Counted from the first letter of the stretch, positions 44,549 through 54,658 are shown. The stretch is DNA of 64,000 nt from Clostridium minihomine (GCF_900240385.1 NZ_OEQH01000002.1:124001-188000); one strand, 5' to 3'. Made by a program: numbers and translations. Notes: generated by a model from the letters alone, not told the origin.

Positions 44549-45028
44549 ATGAATTCTAAAAAATCAATTCGCTGGCAGCCGCTCCTTCTTTTTTTTGCCC
44601 TCAGCCTGCTGGCGTGGCTGGTAGCCGCATATTTTTCCCGAACCGCCGGCACACTTTATCGAACCCTCATCCAGCCTCCGTTTGCGCCACCCGGCTGGTC
44701 ATTCCCAGTGGTTTGGCCGATTTTATATATACTGCTGGCCATTTCTGCCTATCTGGTGTTTGTTTCAGACAGTAAATACCGAAAATCTGCTTTGATTCTG
44801 TATGGCGTCCAACTTTTTATGAATGCCATATGGCCGCTTTGGTTTTTCCGCTTGCAACTTTATTTTGTGGCAGTTGTGTGGATCGCAAGCTTGTGGTTTG
44901 TGATCGAGGGCATGATTTTTCTCTTCTTTCTGTGCAGAAGATCGGCGGGTTTTTTACAGATCCCCTACTTTCTTTGGGGCAGTCTTGCGGGGTATTTAAC
45001 TCTTGGCGTATGGCTGTTAAACCGATGA
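44549..45028 (+). CDS. tspO: TspO/MBR family membrane protein
   Basis: 159 residues with five membrane segments. PPFAPPGWSFPVVWPILYIL is the conserved family block and FMNAIWPLWFF the second. TspO proteins bind and may degrade tetrapyrroles. Monocistronic, followed by a strong terminator at 45289. Confidence 0.95.
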   Translation: MNSKKSIRWQPLLLFFALSLLAWLVAAYFSRTAGTLYRTLIQPPFAPPGWSFPVVWPILYILLAISAYLVFVSDSKYRKSALILYGVQLFMNAIWPLWFFRLQLYFVAVVWIASLWFVIEGMIFLFFLCRRSAGFLQIPYFLWGSLAGYLTLGVWLLNR

Positions 45029-45288
45029 TTCTATGGAAAAAACAAAACTGGAATGGCCAAATACCGTTTGGGGAATACTGTGGCTGAGGTGACAAATATG
45101 CCAAAAGACAGCCAGCCCGATAAAAAGGAAGTCCGCGAAGAAAAATGTAACGGACAAACACCCTTAACTCGGGAAAATCAAAACCAAAATAAAAATGCAA
45201 AAAAGCAGTCTATTCCTAACAATGATGTTTAAACCAAGACTGTTTTGTCAAAACTTTGATTACCAAACTCCTTTTTAGACTTTCATAA

Positions 45289-45345
45289 ACCAAAAGCCGC
45301 GGGATTCCGAACAATATTCGGAGCCCGCGGTTTTTGGTTTTTTCT
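45289..45345 (+). terminator. Terminator after tspO
   Basis: Outer arms ACCAAAAGCCGCGGG and CCCGCGGTTTTTGGT with inner TCCGA/TCGGA, followed by TTTTTC. Apart from an unconvincing small ORF at 45098, nothing else is seen in 45029-45446. Confidence 0.85.
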
Positions 45346-45446
45346 TTGTTCAAACAGGGGTCACCTGCTACTTTTTAAAATACTTAAAATACCTTGCAAA
45401 TAATTTGGTTTCTGCTATAACATAGGCTGATTCTTTCTGCTGAACT

Positions 45447-46658
45447 CTAAAAATAATCCGAAAAATAAGGGGTTTGCTGTTCAATGGCATCTTCCAGCAT
45501 TTCCACCGTGTCGGGACTGCACGAAATCCGCCCGATTTTATGCAGGTAATGGGGGCGTTTATACCCCAACAGCATGGTGGTCATACTTTGAATATCAATT
45601 TTATCGCTGCTTTTCTGAAGCGCGCGGATTACTTCCCCCTTCCCTTGCGGAGTAATTCGCAACGTGAAAACACCTTGGTTCCAAGATAAAAGCGGATCAT
45701 CCAAAGTAAAGGTCCACTCTCTGGTTTCTTTGTCCGGTTTAAAGGGGTATTGGCTAATAAACCGCTCTAAATCTACAATCCGGGCCATAAAATAGGGCGA
45801 AATTGTTTCTTTAATGTCTGCATCTTCCAGCAAAAAAGCAAGTGGCTCATCGGTAAAGATATTTCCGATTACCTTTGAAATCATAGAAAAATGTGCGCTG
45901 ATAAAATTCCACAGCCCGCTTCTGGCCTCTTCGTTGACAAAAATCATATCCTTAATATGAAAAATCTCATCGGCGATCCGGTAAAGCACATAGCCATCCG
46001 GCTCCCCTTCTTCGTTATAGTACACAGCGGCCATCATATCCTCTGGATCCCACAGCCAATATTCGTTCCATGCCAAGTCACTGCGCACCATAGCGCCGTG
46101 GGTTTGCTGAATAAACCGTTCATATGCCCTTTTCACCGGCTCACTTTCCACATCAACCCGGGCCACTTCGCCAGACACCTGCTTGTTTTTAGGAAGCTGA
46201 TAATCATTGATTTCATAGGTGATTTTATCAGAGATAATCTCCCATCCTTTTCTGCGGTAATAAGGAATGGAATAAGGGTACAGATACGAGATGGACTGAT
46301 TCTGTTTTCTCATGTTTTCCAATGCCTGATACAAAAGTTTGTGCATCAGGCCCTGATTCGAATATTCCGGATAGGTTCCCACGCCGGTCAGGCCGCCCAT
46401 ATCATAGGTTTGCTTAAAAATACGCACCTGCAAAGGGTACACCGCCACCTGAGAAATCAGCTGATCCCCATCAAACCATCCCCAAACATCCGCCTGCCTC
46501 AGCACGGGGGATTTTGCCCGGATGATCTCTTGTTCTTCCCAGCCGATCTGATGCAGTTCCCGATCGGTCACCTGAAAAACATACCGCAGCAGTTGATTGT
46601 ATTGCTCCAGATGCTCTAAGCCGACCGGTTTCATTTTCAGCTGTCTTTTCCTGCCCAT
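45447..46658 (-). CDS. Eis-like GNAT N-acetyltransferase
   Basis: 403 residues, the usual length of Eis-family proteins: two GNAT folds plus a C-terminal SCP-like domain. The acetyl-CoA site is VGTYPEYSNQGLMHKLLYQA and the C-terminal carboxylate is FSDYF. Eis acetylates amines including aminoglycosides, but the natural substrate here is unknown. It may form an operon with the aldo/keto reductase, 57 bases upstream. Confidence 0.88.
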   Translation of the reverse strand: MGRKRQLKMKPVGLEHLEQYNQLLRYVFQVTDRELHQIGWEEQEIIRAKSPVLRQADVWGWFDGDQLISQVAVYPLQVRIFKQTYDMGGLTGVGTYPEYSNQGLMHKLLYQALENMRKQNQSISYLYPYSIPYYRRKGWEIISDKITYEINDYQLPKNKQVSGEVARVDVESEPVKRAYERFIQQTHGAMVRSDLAWNEYWLWDPEDMMAAVYYNEEGEPDGYVLYRIADEIFHIKDMIFVNEEARSGLWNFISAHFSMISKVIGNIFTDEPLAFLLEDADIKETISPYFMARIVDLERFISQYPFKPDKETREWTFTLDDPLLSWNQGVFTLRITPQGKGEVIRALQKSSDKIDIQSMTTMLLGYKRPHYLHKIGRISCSPDTVEMLEDAIEQQTPYFSDYF

Positions 46659-46715
46659 AAAATTCTCCTCCCAAAACGTCTCTCTGTGTGCCGAAACGGC
46701 GTTCTTGTTCTAGCC

Positions 46716-47552
46716 TTACAGCATATCCAACTCTGTTTTTGTTGTGGGCGGCGGGAACGCTTCGTCAATTTTTCTCAGATCTTCTTCTGTCAGCTTTATT
46801 TTCAGGCTTTCCAGGTTTTCTGCAATATGTTTTTGGCTGGAAGCTTTCGGCAGCGCAACGGTATTTTCTTGATGAACCAAAAAGGCAAGCATAATCTGGT
46901 AAACCGATGCATTATGATTTTCCGCAATTTGCTTTAGCACAGGATTTTCAGTGATATTCCTGCGGTAGGCGTCACTGTGTGCCAAGGGGCAATAGGCCAT
47001 TAATGTAACCTGATGCTCCCTCATCCACGGCACTAAATCATATTCCACCCCGCGGGATGCAATATGATATAACACCTGATTGACCGCACAATTGCTCCCG
47101 CCGGGAACGTTCCAAAGCTCCTTCATATCCACAGTATCAAAATTAGACACACCCCAGGAACGAATCAGTCCTTCCTGCTTTAACTCCTCAAAAGCAGACA
47201 CCGTTTCTTCCAAAGGCACATCGCCCGGCCAATGAAGCAAATACAAATCCAGATAGGATGTGCCCAGTCGTTTCAGGGAATTCTCACAGGCTGTTCGCAT
47301 TTTGGAACGGGACGCATTGTGGGGATACACCTTTGACACCAAAAAAACCGATTCCCGGGGGAAGGATTTCAGGACATCCCCAATTAAAAGCTCTGAGTTT
47401 CCATTCCCGTACATTTCGGCGGTATCCAGCATAGCAATCCCATTTTTCAGCGCAAAGGATAGTGCCTCATACTCTTCCTGATACGGTTTCTGATTTTCCC
47501 CCATCTTCCAGGTTCCCATTCCCAGCTGAAAGTCGCTTCGTTTCATATTCAA
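46716..47552 (-). CDS. Aldo/keto reductase
   Basis: 278 residues. DTAEMYGNGNSELLIGD (catalytic Asp and Tyr), FLVSKVYPHNASR (catalytic Lys), DLYLLHWPG (His) and VALPKASSQKHIAENLESL, the NADPH-binding end. It is a cytoplasmic NADPH-dependent carbonyl reductase of unknown substrate. GGAGAGGG precedes the ATG. Confidence 0.95.
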   Translation of the reverse strand: MNMKRSDFQLGMGTWKMGENQKPYQEEYEALSFALKNGIAMLDTAEMYGNGNSELLIGDVLKSFPRESVFLVSKVYPHNASRSKMRTACENSLKRLGTSYLDLYLLHWPGDVPLEETVSAFEELKQEGLIRSWGVSNFDTVDMKELWNVPGGSNCAVNQVLYHIASRGVEYDLVPWMREHQVTLMAYCPLAHSDAYRRNITENPVLKQIAENHNASVYQIMLAFLVHQENTVALPKASSQKHIAENLESLKIKLTEEDLRKIDEAFPPPTTKTELDML

Positions 47553-47648
47553 CCCTCTCCTTTTTGATAACCGGTTATTTTTCTTTTATTTTTATGAATA
47601 TCAGATCCAACCATCCACAAAAGCCCCAAAGGCCAACAACAGAAGGAT

Positions 47649-48467
47649 CTAAGACTCTGATCCTTCAGAAATTCGAACCTGAATTTCCGTTAGAAATTCT
47701 TCCGGGCATCCGGTATCTCGATTATCAATTTCATAAATTTCAAAAGGATCACTTAATATCTTTCGCCCCAACTGTTGCACCTGATCAAAAACCTCTTGCA
47801 TGCGCTGGGGGCTTTGCAGGTAACCGCCCCGGTAATAATAAGAAAGATATTGCCCCGCCGGCAGCACAAAATCATATTCCTCGATTTGCTGTTCCAAGAT
47901 AAAAAAGACCGAATGAAACACATGAAAAGTTCCTTGGTGTAAATCCTGTAAAGATACAGATGCCCCAATGGATTGATTCCCAAAATCACGAATCTTTTTT
48001 TCGTGCCGGCTGTGCAGTTTCTTTACGGCAAAATCCATTTCTTCGTCCCGGGTGATGTACTCATTCAATTGCAGACAAAACCGATTTGGGAAGCTTTTAA
48101 CCGAAAATACGCCTGCCGGAATCTGCGATGCGGCCGCCAAAGACGCCATTCTTTCCCGAATAATTCGGTTTCTGGCTTTGAGCTGCTTTAGCTGCTGCTG
48201 AATTAACTCCTGTTCTTCCCGCAAAAGCGCCATCGTTTGTTCGACACTTTGATGATCCAAATATTCTTTAATCTGTTTCATCGAAAAATCCAGCTGGCGC
48301 AGATCCCGAATAATGTTTAATTTATAAATATCTTTCAGGCTGTAAAGACGATAGCCGTTGGTATCTCTTCGCGGTTTTAAGACTCCGATTTTTTCATAAT
48401 AACGCAAAGAATCGACTCCGATTCCATATAGTTTTGAGATTTCGTTGATTTTATAATAATCTTTCAT
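47649..48467 (-). CDS. MerR-family regulator with effector-binding domain
   Basis: 272 residues from ATG 48467. Winged helix YYKINEISKLYGIGVDSLRYYEKIGVLKP, a dimerisation coiled coil (MALLREEQELIQQQLKQLKA), then a C-terminal domain of about 150 residues resembling the GyrI-like ligand-binding fold of BmrR-type regulators. It is divergent from the YitT-like gene and may regulate it. Confidence 0.9.
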   Translation of the reverse strand: MKDYYKINEISKLYGIGVDSLRYYEKIGVLKPRRDTNGYRLYSLKDIYKLNIIRDLRQLDFSMKQIKEYLDHQSVEQTMALLREEQELIQQQLKQLKARNRIIRERMASLAAASQIPAGVFSVKSFPNRFCLQLNEYITRDEEMDFAVKKLHSRHEKKIRDFGNQSIGASVSLQDLHQGTFHVFHSVFFILEQQIEEYDFVLPAGQYLSYYYRGGYLQSPQRMQEVFDQVQQLGRKILSDPFEIYEIDNRDTGCPEEFLTEIQVRISEGSES

Positions 48468-48594
48468 GCCCGTCACCCCAATGGCCAATTCACTGTGAAA
48501 AATCGATTCTTGACATTGGTATTATACCATAGTTTAAAATAGAGAAATCAGTGTAAAAAGATTCTTTTTGGATAAAAAGAAAGGTTGATCTATC

Positions 48595-49314
48595 ATGAAG
48601 CAAATCCTATCCAATTTGATAGAACGGAATAAATGGCTTTTTACCCAGGAACGGATCGTTGCGATCGTAATCGGTACCGCCATCGGATCCTTTGGGGTCT
48701 ATAATATACACCAGCCAACCGCCATTACCGAAGGCGGCGTTCTGGGAATGATTTTGCTGGTGAACCACTGGACCGGCCTGTCCCCCTCCATTATAACCCC
48801 TGTTCTGGATCTTCTTTGTTACGCTTTGGCATTTCAATTTCTGGGGCGCGATTTTATTAAAATATCCATTGTGTCCACATTTAGTCTGGCAGGCTTTTTT
48901 CGGCTGTGGGAACAGTTCCCGCCGGTTCTGCCGAATCTTTCCGCTTATCCCTTCGCCGCGGCGCTGTTGGGCGGTTTGTTCATTGGCATCGGCGTGGGGC
49001 TGATTATCCGGCAGGGTGGATCCAGCGGCGGAGATGATGCGCTGGCACTTGTGATCTCGAAAGTAACTCGCTGCCGCATTGCACAGGCATACCTTGTTAC
49101 AGATCTTTCTGTTCTGGCACTGTCACTGACATACATCCCTTTTCGCCGCATCGCCTATTCTCTAATCACCGTTACGGTATCCTCTTTTCTGATCGATTAT
49201 GTACAGGGCTTGGGCAAAAAGCAGCCGAAAGAACCGTTTCGTACCCAAGAAGAACTCACTCAGCAGGATTTACAGGAACAGTCGGCAGAAGCCGATGTTC
49301 CTTCGTCCCTATAA
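48595..49314 (+). CDS. YitT-family (DUF161) membrane protein
   Basis: 239 residues with five to six membrane segments (AIVIGTAIGSFGVYNI, GGVLGMILLVNHWTG, LLCYALAFQFL, AAALLGGLFIGIGVGLII, SVLALSLTYIPF). RQGGSSGGDDALALVISK is the conserved family motif. The usual C-terminal DUF2179 domain is absent, replaced by a short charged tail. Transport function is suspected only. AGAAAGG lies upstream of the ATG. Confidence 0.88.
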   Translation: MKQILSNLIERNKWLFTQERIVAIVIGTAIGSFGVYNIHQPTAITEGGVLGMILLVNHWTGLSPSIITPVLDLLCYALAFQFLGRDFIKISIVSTFSLAGFFRLWEQFPPVLPNLSAYPFAAALLGGLFIGIGVGLIIRQGGSSGGDDALALVISKVTRCRIAQAYLVTDLSVLALSLTYIPFRRIAYSLITVTVSSFLIDYVQGLGKKQPKEPFRTQEELTQQDLQEQSAEADVPSSL

Positions 49315-49494
49315 ATTTGTTTTTGGCCGATCAAACTAAAATTCAGTTCAAGGGGACGGTACTATTTTCAGAAGAGTACGGTCTGTATTTCAGGAACAAC
49401 CATTTTTTGAACCAAGCTTTGCAAAAATCCGTTTCGATTTCACTGTCATCTTCCATCTGTAATAAACTTGCTCCTATTTCTTTTTTTATCTTAT

Positions 49495-49544
49495 AAAAAA
49501 CACCATAGGAACGGTGGCTCTGCCGCATTCCTGTGGTGTTTTTT
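49495..49544. terminator. Bidirectional terminator
   Basis: AAAAAACACCATAGGAA (49495-49511) pairs with TTCCTGTGGTGTTTTTT (49528-49544). It lies between the convergent YitT-like gene and glyoxalase-like gene. No gene is seen in 49315-49650. Confidence 0.85.
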
Positions 49545-49650
49545 GGATAAAAAAAGAAAACTACTGTGCTCTTAGCAGCAGATAAGTCAGAAACAAGCAG
49601 TACACCTGCACAGTCCCTGATTCTTTTCCTCTATTTCTGATGTTGATTCT

Positions 49651-50013
49651 TTAAAGAGTTTCTAAGAATTGTACCCGAAAACCATCGGGGTCAGTCACAT
49701 AAAAGAAACGAATATGGGGGTTCGGCTGAATGATATCGCTGATAATCGGAACATTGCTGCCCTTTAGGCTGTCCAGCTTATCGGGAACAGACGGCACGGT
49801 AAATCCAAGTGCAACACCGTTGCCAACCACCGCTTCAGGCTGGTTTTGATAGCAAATCAGTTCCACTTTGGTTTCTCCTTCACCCAAAAAAGCAATATCG
49901 GTGTCAACTCCCGATAGATAGCGTCTGTCCACTGGCAACCCTACCACTTCAGTATAAAAGCGCAGCGAGGCATCCATATCTTTCACCGTCAGAGTCGTAT
50001 GACAAAAACCCAT
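49651..50013 (-). CDS. VOC/glyoxalase-fold protein
   Basis: 120 residues. HTTLTVKDMDASLRFYTEVVGL, KVELICY and IRFFYVTDPDGFRVQFLETL are the beta-alpha-beta repeats of vicinal-oxygen-chelate proteins; His5 (in CHTT), Glu and the terminal Glu of QFLET are likely metal ligands, as in glyoxalase I. Substrate uncertain. Confidence 0.92.
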   Translation of the reverse strand: MGFCHTTLTVKDMDASLRFYTEVVGLPVDRRYLSGVDTDIAFLGEGETKVELICYQNQPEAVVGNGVALGFTVPSVPDKLDSLKGSNVPIISDIIQPNPHIRFFYVTDPDGFRVQFLETL

Positions 50014-50271
50014 CCCTTTTTCCTCCTGTTTTTTTGTTTATTGTAACTTACATAATTGCAAAATGACATCGTTACAGATACTATACCACAAGAAGGCATT
50101 GGGCTGTCAAGGATTCTTTTTTCTTCATTGGATATTTCAGAGCGTCACGAAAGAAGACTGCCTGAAAAACATGCCCCATCAAAACACTTATTCTTTTAAA
50201 ATAATATAGGCCCCTAATTTCTATAACAAATCAGAAAACCAAAGCGATTCCACTAAACTTTTAATCCGATA

Positions 50272-50323
50272 AAAAAAGCCGTATGAACACGCAATTTACA
50301 GTGTTTATACGGCTTTTTTATTT
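50272..50323 (-). terminator. Intrinsic terminator
   Basis: AAAAAAGCCGTATGAACAC and GTGTTTATACGGCTTTTTT form a long stem downstream of the TetR gene. No gene lies in 50014-50415. Confidence 0.85.
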
Positions 50324-50415
50324 GGCATATAAAGCAACCCACAAATTCGGGTCTATGTATTTTTGGCGGCCACAACCTGCTTTTGGCGTTCCCAAGTCTG
50401 CTCTATTCTAAATTT

Positions 50416-50991
50416 TTATCTGAAATAATCAACAACACCGTAAATGCCTTTGGTAGCAACGTCATCCATTTGATTCATTACATTGATAGGAATTGTCATA
50501 CCTTCTGCAGCCCAGGCAATTACCATGTTACACATGGCTTGAGAAGTGTACTTGATTAAAAAATCCAGATATTCGTCGGAATGAAAACATTTATTTGAGA
50601 TGACACTGATATATTTATTGGTAAAAATTTTCCAGCAATCGTAAGTTCTTTTTTGCATGTATTCTTTCAGATTGTTCTGTCCTTCAATCTTTATCGATTG
50701 ACAGTAAAACTTTTGGCTTTTTAGCATCTGTTGAAGGCAATAATTTGTCATCCCACGCCAACTGCCAAATTCATTTTTCAGCAGATACGTTTCAAGCGGC
50801 TGTATGACTTCGACTTCAAAAATCCAGATGATCAGATCATAAAGATCCAGAAAGTGATAATAAAAGGTTCCTCGGTTTATTTTACAATGTTTGCATAAAG
50901 AACTCACAGTAATGCTCTTTAAAGACTGTTTTTCCGTCATTTCCTTTAGAGTTCGGGCAATTTTCAATTTTATAAGATCTGAATTCTTCAT
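50416..50991 (-). CDS. TetR-family transcriptional regulator
   Basis: 191 residues from ATG 50991, preceded by AAGGAGG. Helix-turn-helix SLKSITVSSLCKHCKINRGTFYYHFLDLYDL, then a helical ligand domain like that of DhaS-type regulators. Its target is unknown. The nearest gene on the other side is the lipase 1 kb away. The gap 50992-52042 has a perfect hairpin at 51384-51410 (GAATCCATTCC/GGAATGGATTC) and no gene I can support. Confidence 0.88.
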   Translation of the reverse strand: MKNSDLIKLKIARTLKEMTEKQSLKSITVSSLCKHCKINRGTFYYHFLDLYDLIIWIFEVEVIQPLETYLLKNEFGSWRGMTNYCLQQMLKSQKFYCQSIKIEGQNNLKEYMQKRTYDCWKIFTNKYISVISNKCFHSDEYLDFLIKYTSQAMCNMVIAWAAEGMTIPINVMNQMDDVATKGIYGVVDYFR

Positions 50992-52042
50992 GAACCATTC
51001 CTCCTTACAATCGTTCTGTTTCATGAGAGCAGCCGGTCAATTAAAAATTTCATGATAGACTGTGCTGGAAGGTGCGCGGATAAGAAACAAACTATTCAAG
51101 AAAGCATGATTGAATAAAGATTTTAGGTGTGCCATGTAAAAGAAGCGATAGATTCTGTATCGTTTTTCGATGGGATGATAGGATAGGGAAAACATGTCCG
51201 GGACATTTAGAGAGCTCCCATCAATCGTTATGAGAAAACGCCTGCAAATTCACCCAATTTCCCGTATTGTAGATCACCATGTGAATGAAAAGATTGATTG
51301 AAGCAATGAAAAAACATCTTTTGATGGAACTATGCGCCTTAGTCGCCGCCTTACACGTAGAACGACTAAAAAACGGTTTTTCTGAATCCATTCCGAAAAG
51401 GAATGGATTCTATTTATTTGTATTTCTTTTCGATCAACAATCAACGGCATTGTTCAGCACTTGACAATCTTATTTTACCAATTATTGACAAAAAAGCAAG
51501 GAAAACTTGCCAAAATATGTCAATTAATTGCTTGAGCTTCCCTTAACTTAAGGATGTCAGTGTGTGGAAACCACAACGGATCGATCTTCCCTCTGGAAAT
51601 TTCAACGATTTTATCAAACCCGCCGTTATTCCGCGGCAGTCCTTTGATTCTGGAAGGACTCGTTGCCTCGATATGATTTTCTAACCCAACGCACGATATT
51701 AACAAATTATTTTGGGAATTCGCCGGCGCGAATTTATTTTGCAATAGCCCCTTTGTTCTTCGTTCTGTTTTTATAGACAATTATAAGGCTATTATTCTAA
51801 TTTTATAAGACTATTTGAACAAAACACACCCAGTTGTTGATTTACTTTTTACAGTTTTTATCTATAATTTTATATATAATTTAGTATACATTACCACAAA
51901 AGATGCAGCAAATAATTTCATTTCGGAAAATGACAGAAATGCGCAGATGCCGTTGTTTTCAGGTTCATTTTCCCAGATTAAGCAATTGATTTTTCATTGC
52001 AATGCCCTGAAAAAAATAAAATAAAGAAAAGAGGATTGTGAA

Positions 52043-53362
52043 ATGGTGAAAAGGTTCAAATTCAACCGGTTGGTTGCATCCACTCTAGCCTTAGTGCTGA
52101 CGATATCTATATTCCTGCCGTCAACGATATCGGCCACAGCACAAACCAGCGAAACACAAGAGAACGATTATCCAATTGTGCTCTGTCATGGCTGCATGGG
52201 CTGGGGCAGAGACGAAGCCTTTGGAAGGCTGGCTTTTAACACCAAATATTACTGGGGCGGAAACATTGATTTTCAGGAAAAATTAAACGATGAAGGATTT
52301 ACCACTTATACCGCCGCAGTTGGTCCTCTGTCTAGCAACTGGGATAGAGCCTGCGAGCTGTATGCACAAATCATGGGCGGCACGGTTGATTACGGCGAAG
52401 CGCACGCAAAACGTCATGGCCACGATAGGTTTGGAAGAACTTATGATGGGTTTGTTCCCAATTGGGGGCAGGAAGAAGAAGACGGAAGCATTCAAAAAGT
52501 CCATCTGATTGGCCACAGTCAGGGTGGACAAACAATCCGGCTTCTGTGTACTCTTCTGGGACAAGGCTCTGAAGCAGAAATTGCAGCTTCTGGCGAAGAC
52601 GTGAGCCCATTGTTCCAAGGGGAACATAACTGGGTCAGCAGTGTAACCACACTGGCCAGCCCGCACGACGGAACTACCCTTGCCGATATCAAGGGAACTA
52701 ATACCGTTGTTGCTATTGCCCTTGCGGCTGTGGGTTCCGGCCTTGGAAACCTTACCTATGCGGATGAAATCTTTGACATTAAACTGGATCAGTTTGGGCT
52801 AAAAAGGCAGTCTGGTGAAAGTCTGAGAAGTTTCCTAAGTAAAGTTTTTAAAAGCAGCATGTGGACAAACAGTATTGATAACTGTGCTTACGATTTAAAC
52901 ACAACCGGAGCGGTAATGCAAAATAAATGGGTAAAAGCTCAGCCTGACATCTATTATTTCTCCTGGGCATGTATGGCAACAAAACAAAATCCGCTTTCAT
53001 TCTCGGGTTATCATATTGCCGACCCGCTGCTTATAGCAGACAAGGGGCTCTATACCGCACAGTGGGCGGCACAGGCAGCATTTATCGGTTCCTATCACCG
53101 AACGAATTACTCCCGTGAAATTCCTATCATTGATGAGAAATGGTGGCCGAATGACGGGGTTGTCAATACCATTTCTCAAAGCGGACCGCATTACGGTTCC
53201 ACTGATATTATTGAAGAATACAATGGCACGCCAAAGATAGGCCAATGGAACTTTATGGGAACAAAGAATATTGACCATGAAGATATTATCGGCAGAAACG
53301 GCGACGAGTCTTTGAATTTCTTCTTCGAAACGGCAACCATGCTCCGTCAACTTCCCAAATAA
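52043..53362 (+). CDS. Secreted zinc-binding triacylglycerol lipase (family I.5-like)
   Basis: 439 residues. A signal peptide (RLVASTLALVLTISIFLPS...SATA) is followed by the oxyanion block IVLCHGCMGWGRDEAFG, the nucleophile Ser159 in GHSQGGQT, the catalytic Asp in WWPNDGVVNT and His in KNIDHEDIIGR. SSNWDRACELYAQIMGGTVD with Asp101, and EAHAKRHGHDRFGRTY with His121 and His127, are the zinc ligands known from Geobacillus and staphylococcal lipases, which are rare in Clostridia. It hydrolyses long-chain triglycerides outside the cell. GAAAAGAGG precedes the ATG. Confidence 0.95.
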   Translation: MVKRFKFNRLVASTLALVLTISIFLPSTISATAQTSETQENDYPIVLCHGCMGWGRDEAFGRLAFNTKYYWGGNIDFQEKLNDEGFTTYTAAVGPLSSNWDRACELYAQIMGGTVDYGEAHAKRHGHDRFGRTYDGFVPNWGQEEEDGSIQKVHLIGHSQGGQTIRLLCTLLGQGSEAEIAASGEDVSPLFQGEHNWVSSVTTLASPHDGTTLADIKGTNTVVAIALAAVGSGLGNLTYADEIFDIKLDQFGLKRQSGESLRSFLSKVFKSSMWTNSIDNCAYDLNTTGAVMQNKWVKAQPDIYYFSWACMATKQNPLSFSGYHIADPLLIADKGLYTAQWAAQAAFIGSYHRTNYSREIPIIDEKWWPNDGVVNTISQSGPHYGSTDIIEEYNGTPKIGQWNFMGTKNIDHEDIIGRNGDESLNFFFETATMLRQLPK

Positions 53363-53410
53363 AAACATCCTCAACCTTGTGAACCTCTCTCTAAACGTTA
53401 GACCCCAAAA

Positions 53411-53451
53411 AAGAATCTGCTGCCTGCTTGATACAGGCGGCAGATTCTTTT
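53411..53451 (+). terminator. Terminator of the lipase gene
   Basis: AAGAATCTGCTGCCTG and CAGGCGGCAGATTCTT form a near-perfect stem followed by TTTG. Confidence 0.85.
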
Positions 53452-53565
53452 GTTTTTTCTTTTTCAGGCAGAAGAAAACGACTTCTTATTCTGTGGTGAT
53501 ACGATGGAACAGCTGACTTTTCATCGTGCCTTTTCTTAATTCAGCCGTATTTTAGACAAAAACAA

Positions 53566-53595
53566 AAAGACCGTCGATAAAAATCGACGGTCTTT
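53566..53595 (-). terminator. Terminator of the tRNA-Pro gene
   Basis: AAAGACCGTCGAT (53566-53578) pairs perfectly with ATCGACGGTCTTT (53583-53595), flanked by A- and T-runs on both sides. Confidence 0.85.
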
Positions 53596-53598
53596 TTT

Positions 53599-53674
53599 TG
53601 GTCCGAGTGGCGAGACTTGAACTCACGGCCTCTTGACCCCCAGTCAAGCGCGCTACCAACTGCGCCACACCCGG
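53599..53674 (-). tRNA. tRNA-Pro (GGG anticodon)
   Basis: The minus strand folds as a tRNA: acceptor CCGGGTG/CACTCGG, D-arm GGCGCAGTTGGTAGCGC, anticodon stem-loop CTTGA-CTGGGGG-TCAAG with anticodon GGG, T-arm GTGAGTTCAAGTCTCGC, and an encoded CCA. It is followed by its own terminator. Confidence 0.95.
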
Positions 53675-53843
53675 AATTGCAACGTTGATTATTTTATCAC
53701 ACTTAATCAGAAAAGGCAATCCTTTTTTTAATAATTTTCAAAATTTTATCAAAACTTGGCTTATTTCGGAAAAACTTGATTTTCACTGGGATACCGACTA
53801 AGATAAGGAGATAGCGAAAAGAAAGAAGATCGGAGGAATTTCT

Positions 53844-54572
53844 ATGAGCAAAATGGAACAATTTCAAAGCATAATAGACGAAAGCAGCCGGATTGTGTTT
53901 TTTGGGGGAGCCGGCGTATCTACAGAAAGCGGAATCCCCGATTTTCGCAGCGTTGACGGCCTATATCATCAAACGTATCGGTACCCGCCGGAAGAAATTT
54001 TGAGCCACAATTTTTATGTGCGTCATACCGATGAGTTTTTTGATTTTTATCGTGAAAAAATGCTTTGTTTAACCGCGCAGCCCAATGCGGCTCATCAAAA
54101 ACTGGCAGAGTTGGAACAGGCCGGAAAATTAACCGCGGTTATTACGCAAAACATTGATGGATTGCACCAAAAAGCAGGCAGCAAACGGGTATATGAACTG
54201 CATGGCTCTGTTCACCGCAACTACTGCCAAAAATGTCATCAGCAATATGATGCCGAATTCATCTTAAATAGCACCGGGATTCCATCTTGTTCCTGTGGAG
54301 GAACCATAAAACCCGATGTGGTGCTGTATGGAGAAGGGTTAGAACCGGATGTAATTGACGGCGCAGTTTCGGCGATTCGCAAAGCAGACACGCTGATTAT
54401 CGGCGGAACCTCTTTGGCTGTTTACCCGGCTGCGGGACTGATACATTATTTTAAAGGCAAAAATCTGGTGCTCATCAACCGTTCCAGCACCCCAATGGAT
54501 CAAAATGCTAACTTAGTCATTAGCGATCGAATCGGTGATGTGTTCGGTCAGTTAATGATTACCAAAAATTAA
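53844..54572 (+). CDS. Sir2-family NAD-dependent protein deacetylase
   Basis: 242 residues. GGAGVSTESGIPDFRS (NAD site), TQNIDGLHQKAGS, catalytic His in ELHGSVHRN, zinc cysteines CQKC and CSC, and GTSLAVYPAAGL. It deacylates lysines in the cytoplasm. A good GGAGG precedes the ATG. Confidence 0.97.
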   Translation: MSKMEQFQSIIDESSRIVFFGGAGVSTESGIPDFRSVDGLYHQTYRYPPEEILSHNFYVRHTDEFFDFYREKMLCLTAQPNAAHQKLAELEQAGKLTAVITQNIDGLHQKAGSKRVYELHGSVHRNYCQKCHQQYDAEFILNSTGIPSCSCGGTIKPDVVLYGEGLEPDVIDGAVSAIRKADTLIIGGTSLAVYPAAGLIHYFKGKNLVLINRSSTPMDQNANLVISDRIGDVFGQLMITKN

Positions 54573-54605
54573 CAACGAATTTTCTAAAAAAACGGAAGTT
54601 TTTGG

Positions 54606-54635
54606 TTGACATAATCTCCCTATTGGTGCTAAGAT
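54606..54635 (+). promoter_or_regulatory. Promoter of the NAGPA-domain gene
   Basis: TTGACA (54606-54611), 18 bases, TAAGAT (54630-54635). It shows that starts before about 54642 cannot be used. Confidence 0.65.
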
Positions 54636-54658
54636 TAAAATATCTGATGAAGGGAGAA

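Noticed and set aside
45098-45280. Small ORF starting MPKDSQPDKKEVREE after tspO with GAGGTGA upstream
   Set aside because: A binding site is present, but the C-terminal half looks non-coding and no family is recognised. Left unresolved.
51520-51780. 86-codon open frame on the minus strand
   Set aside because: TTG start without a binding site and no recognisable domain. Possibly a remnant.
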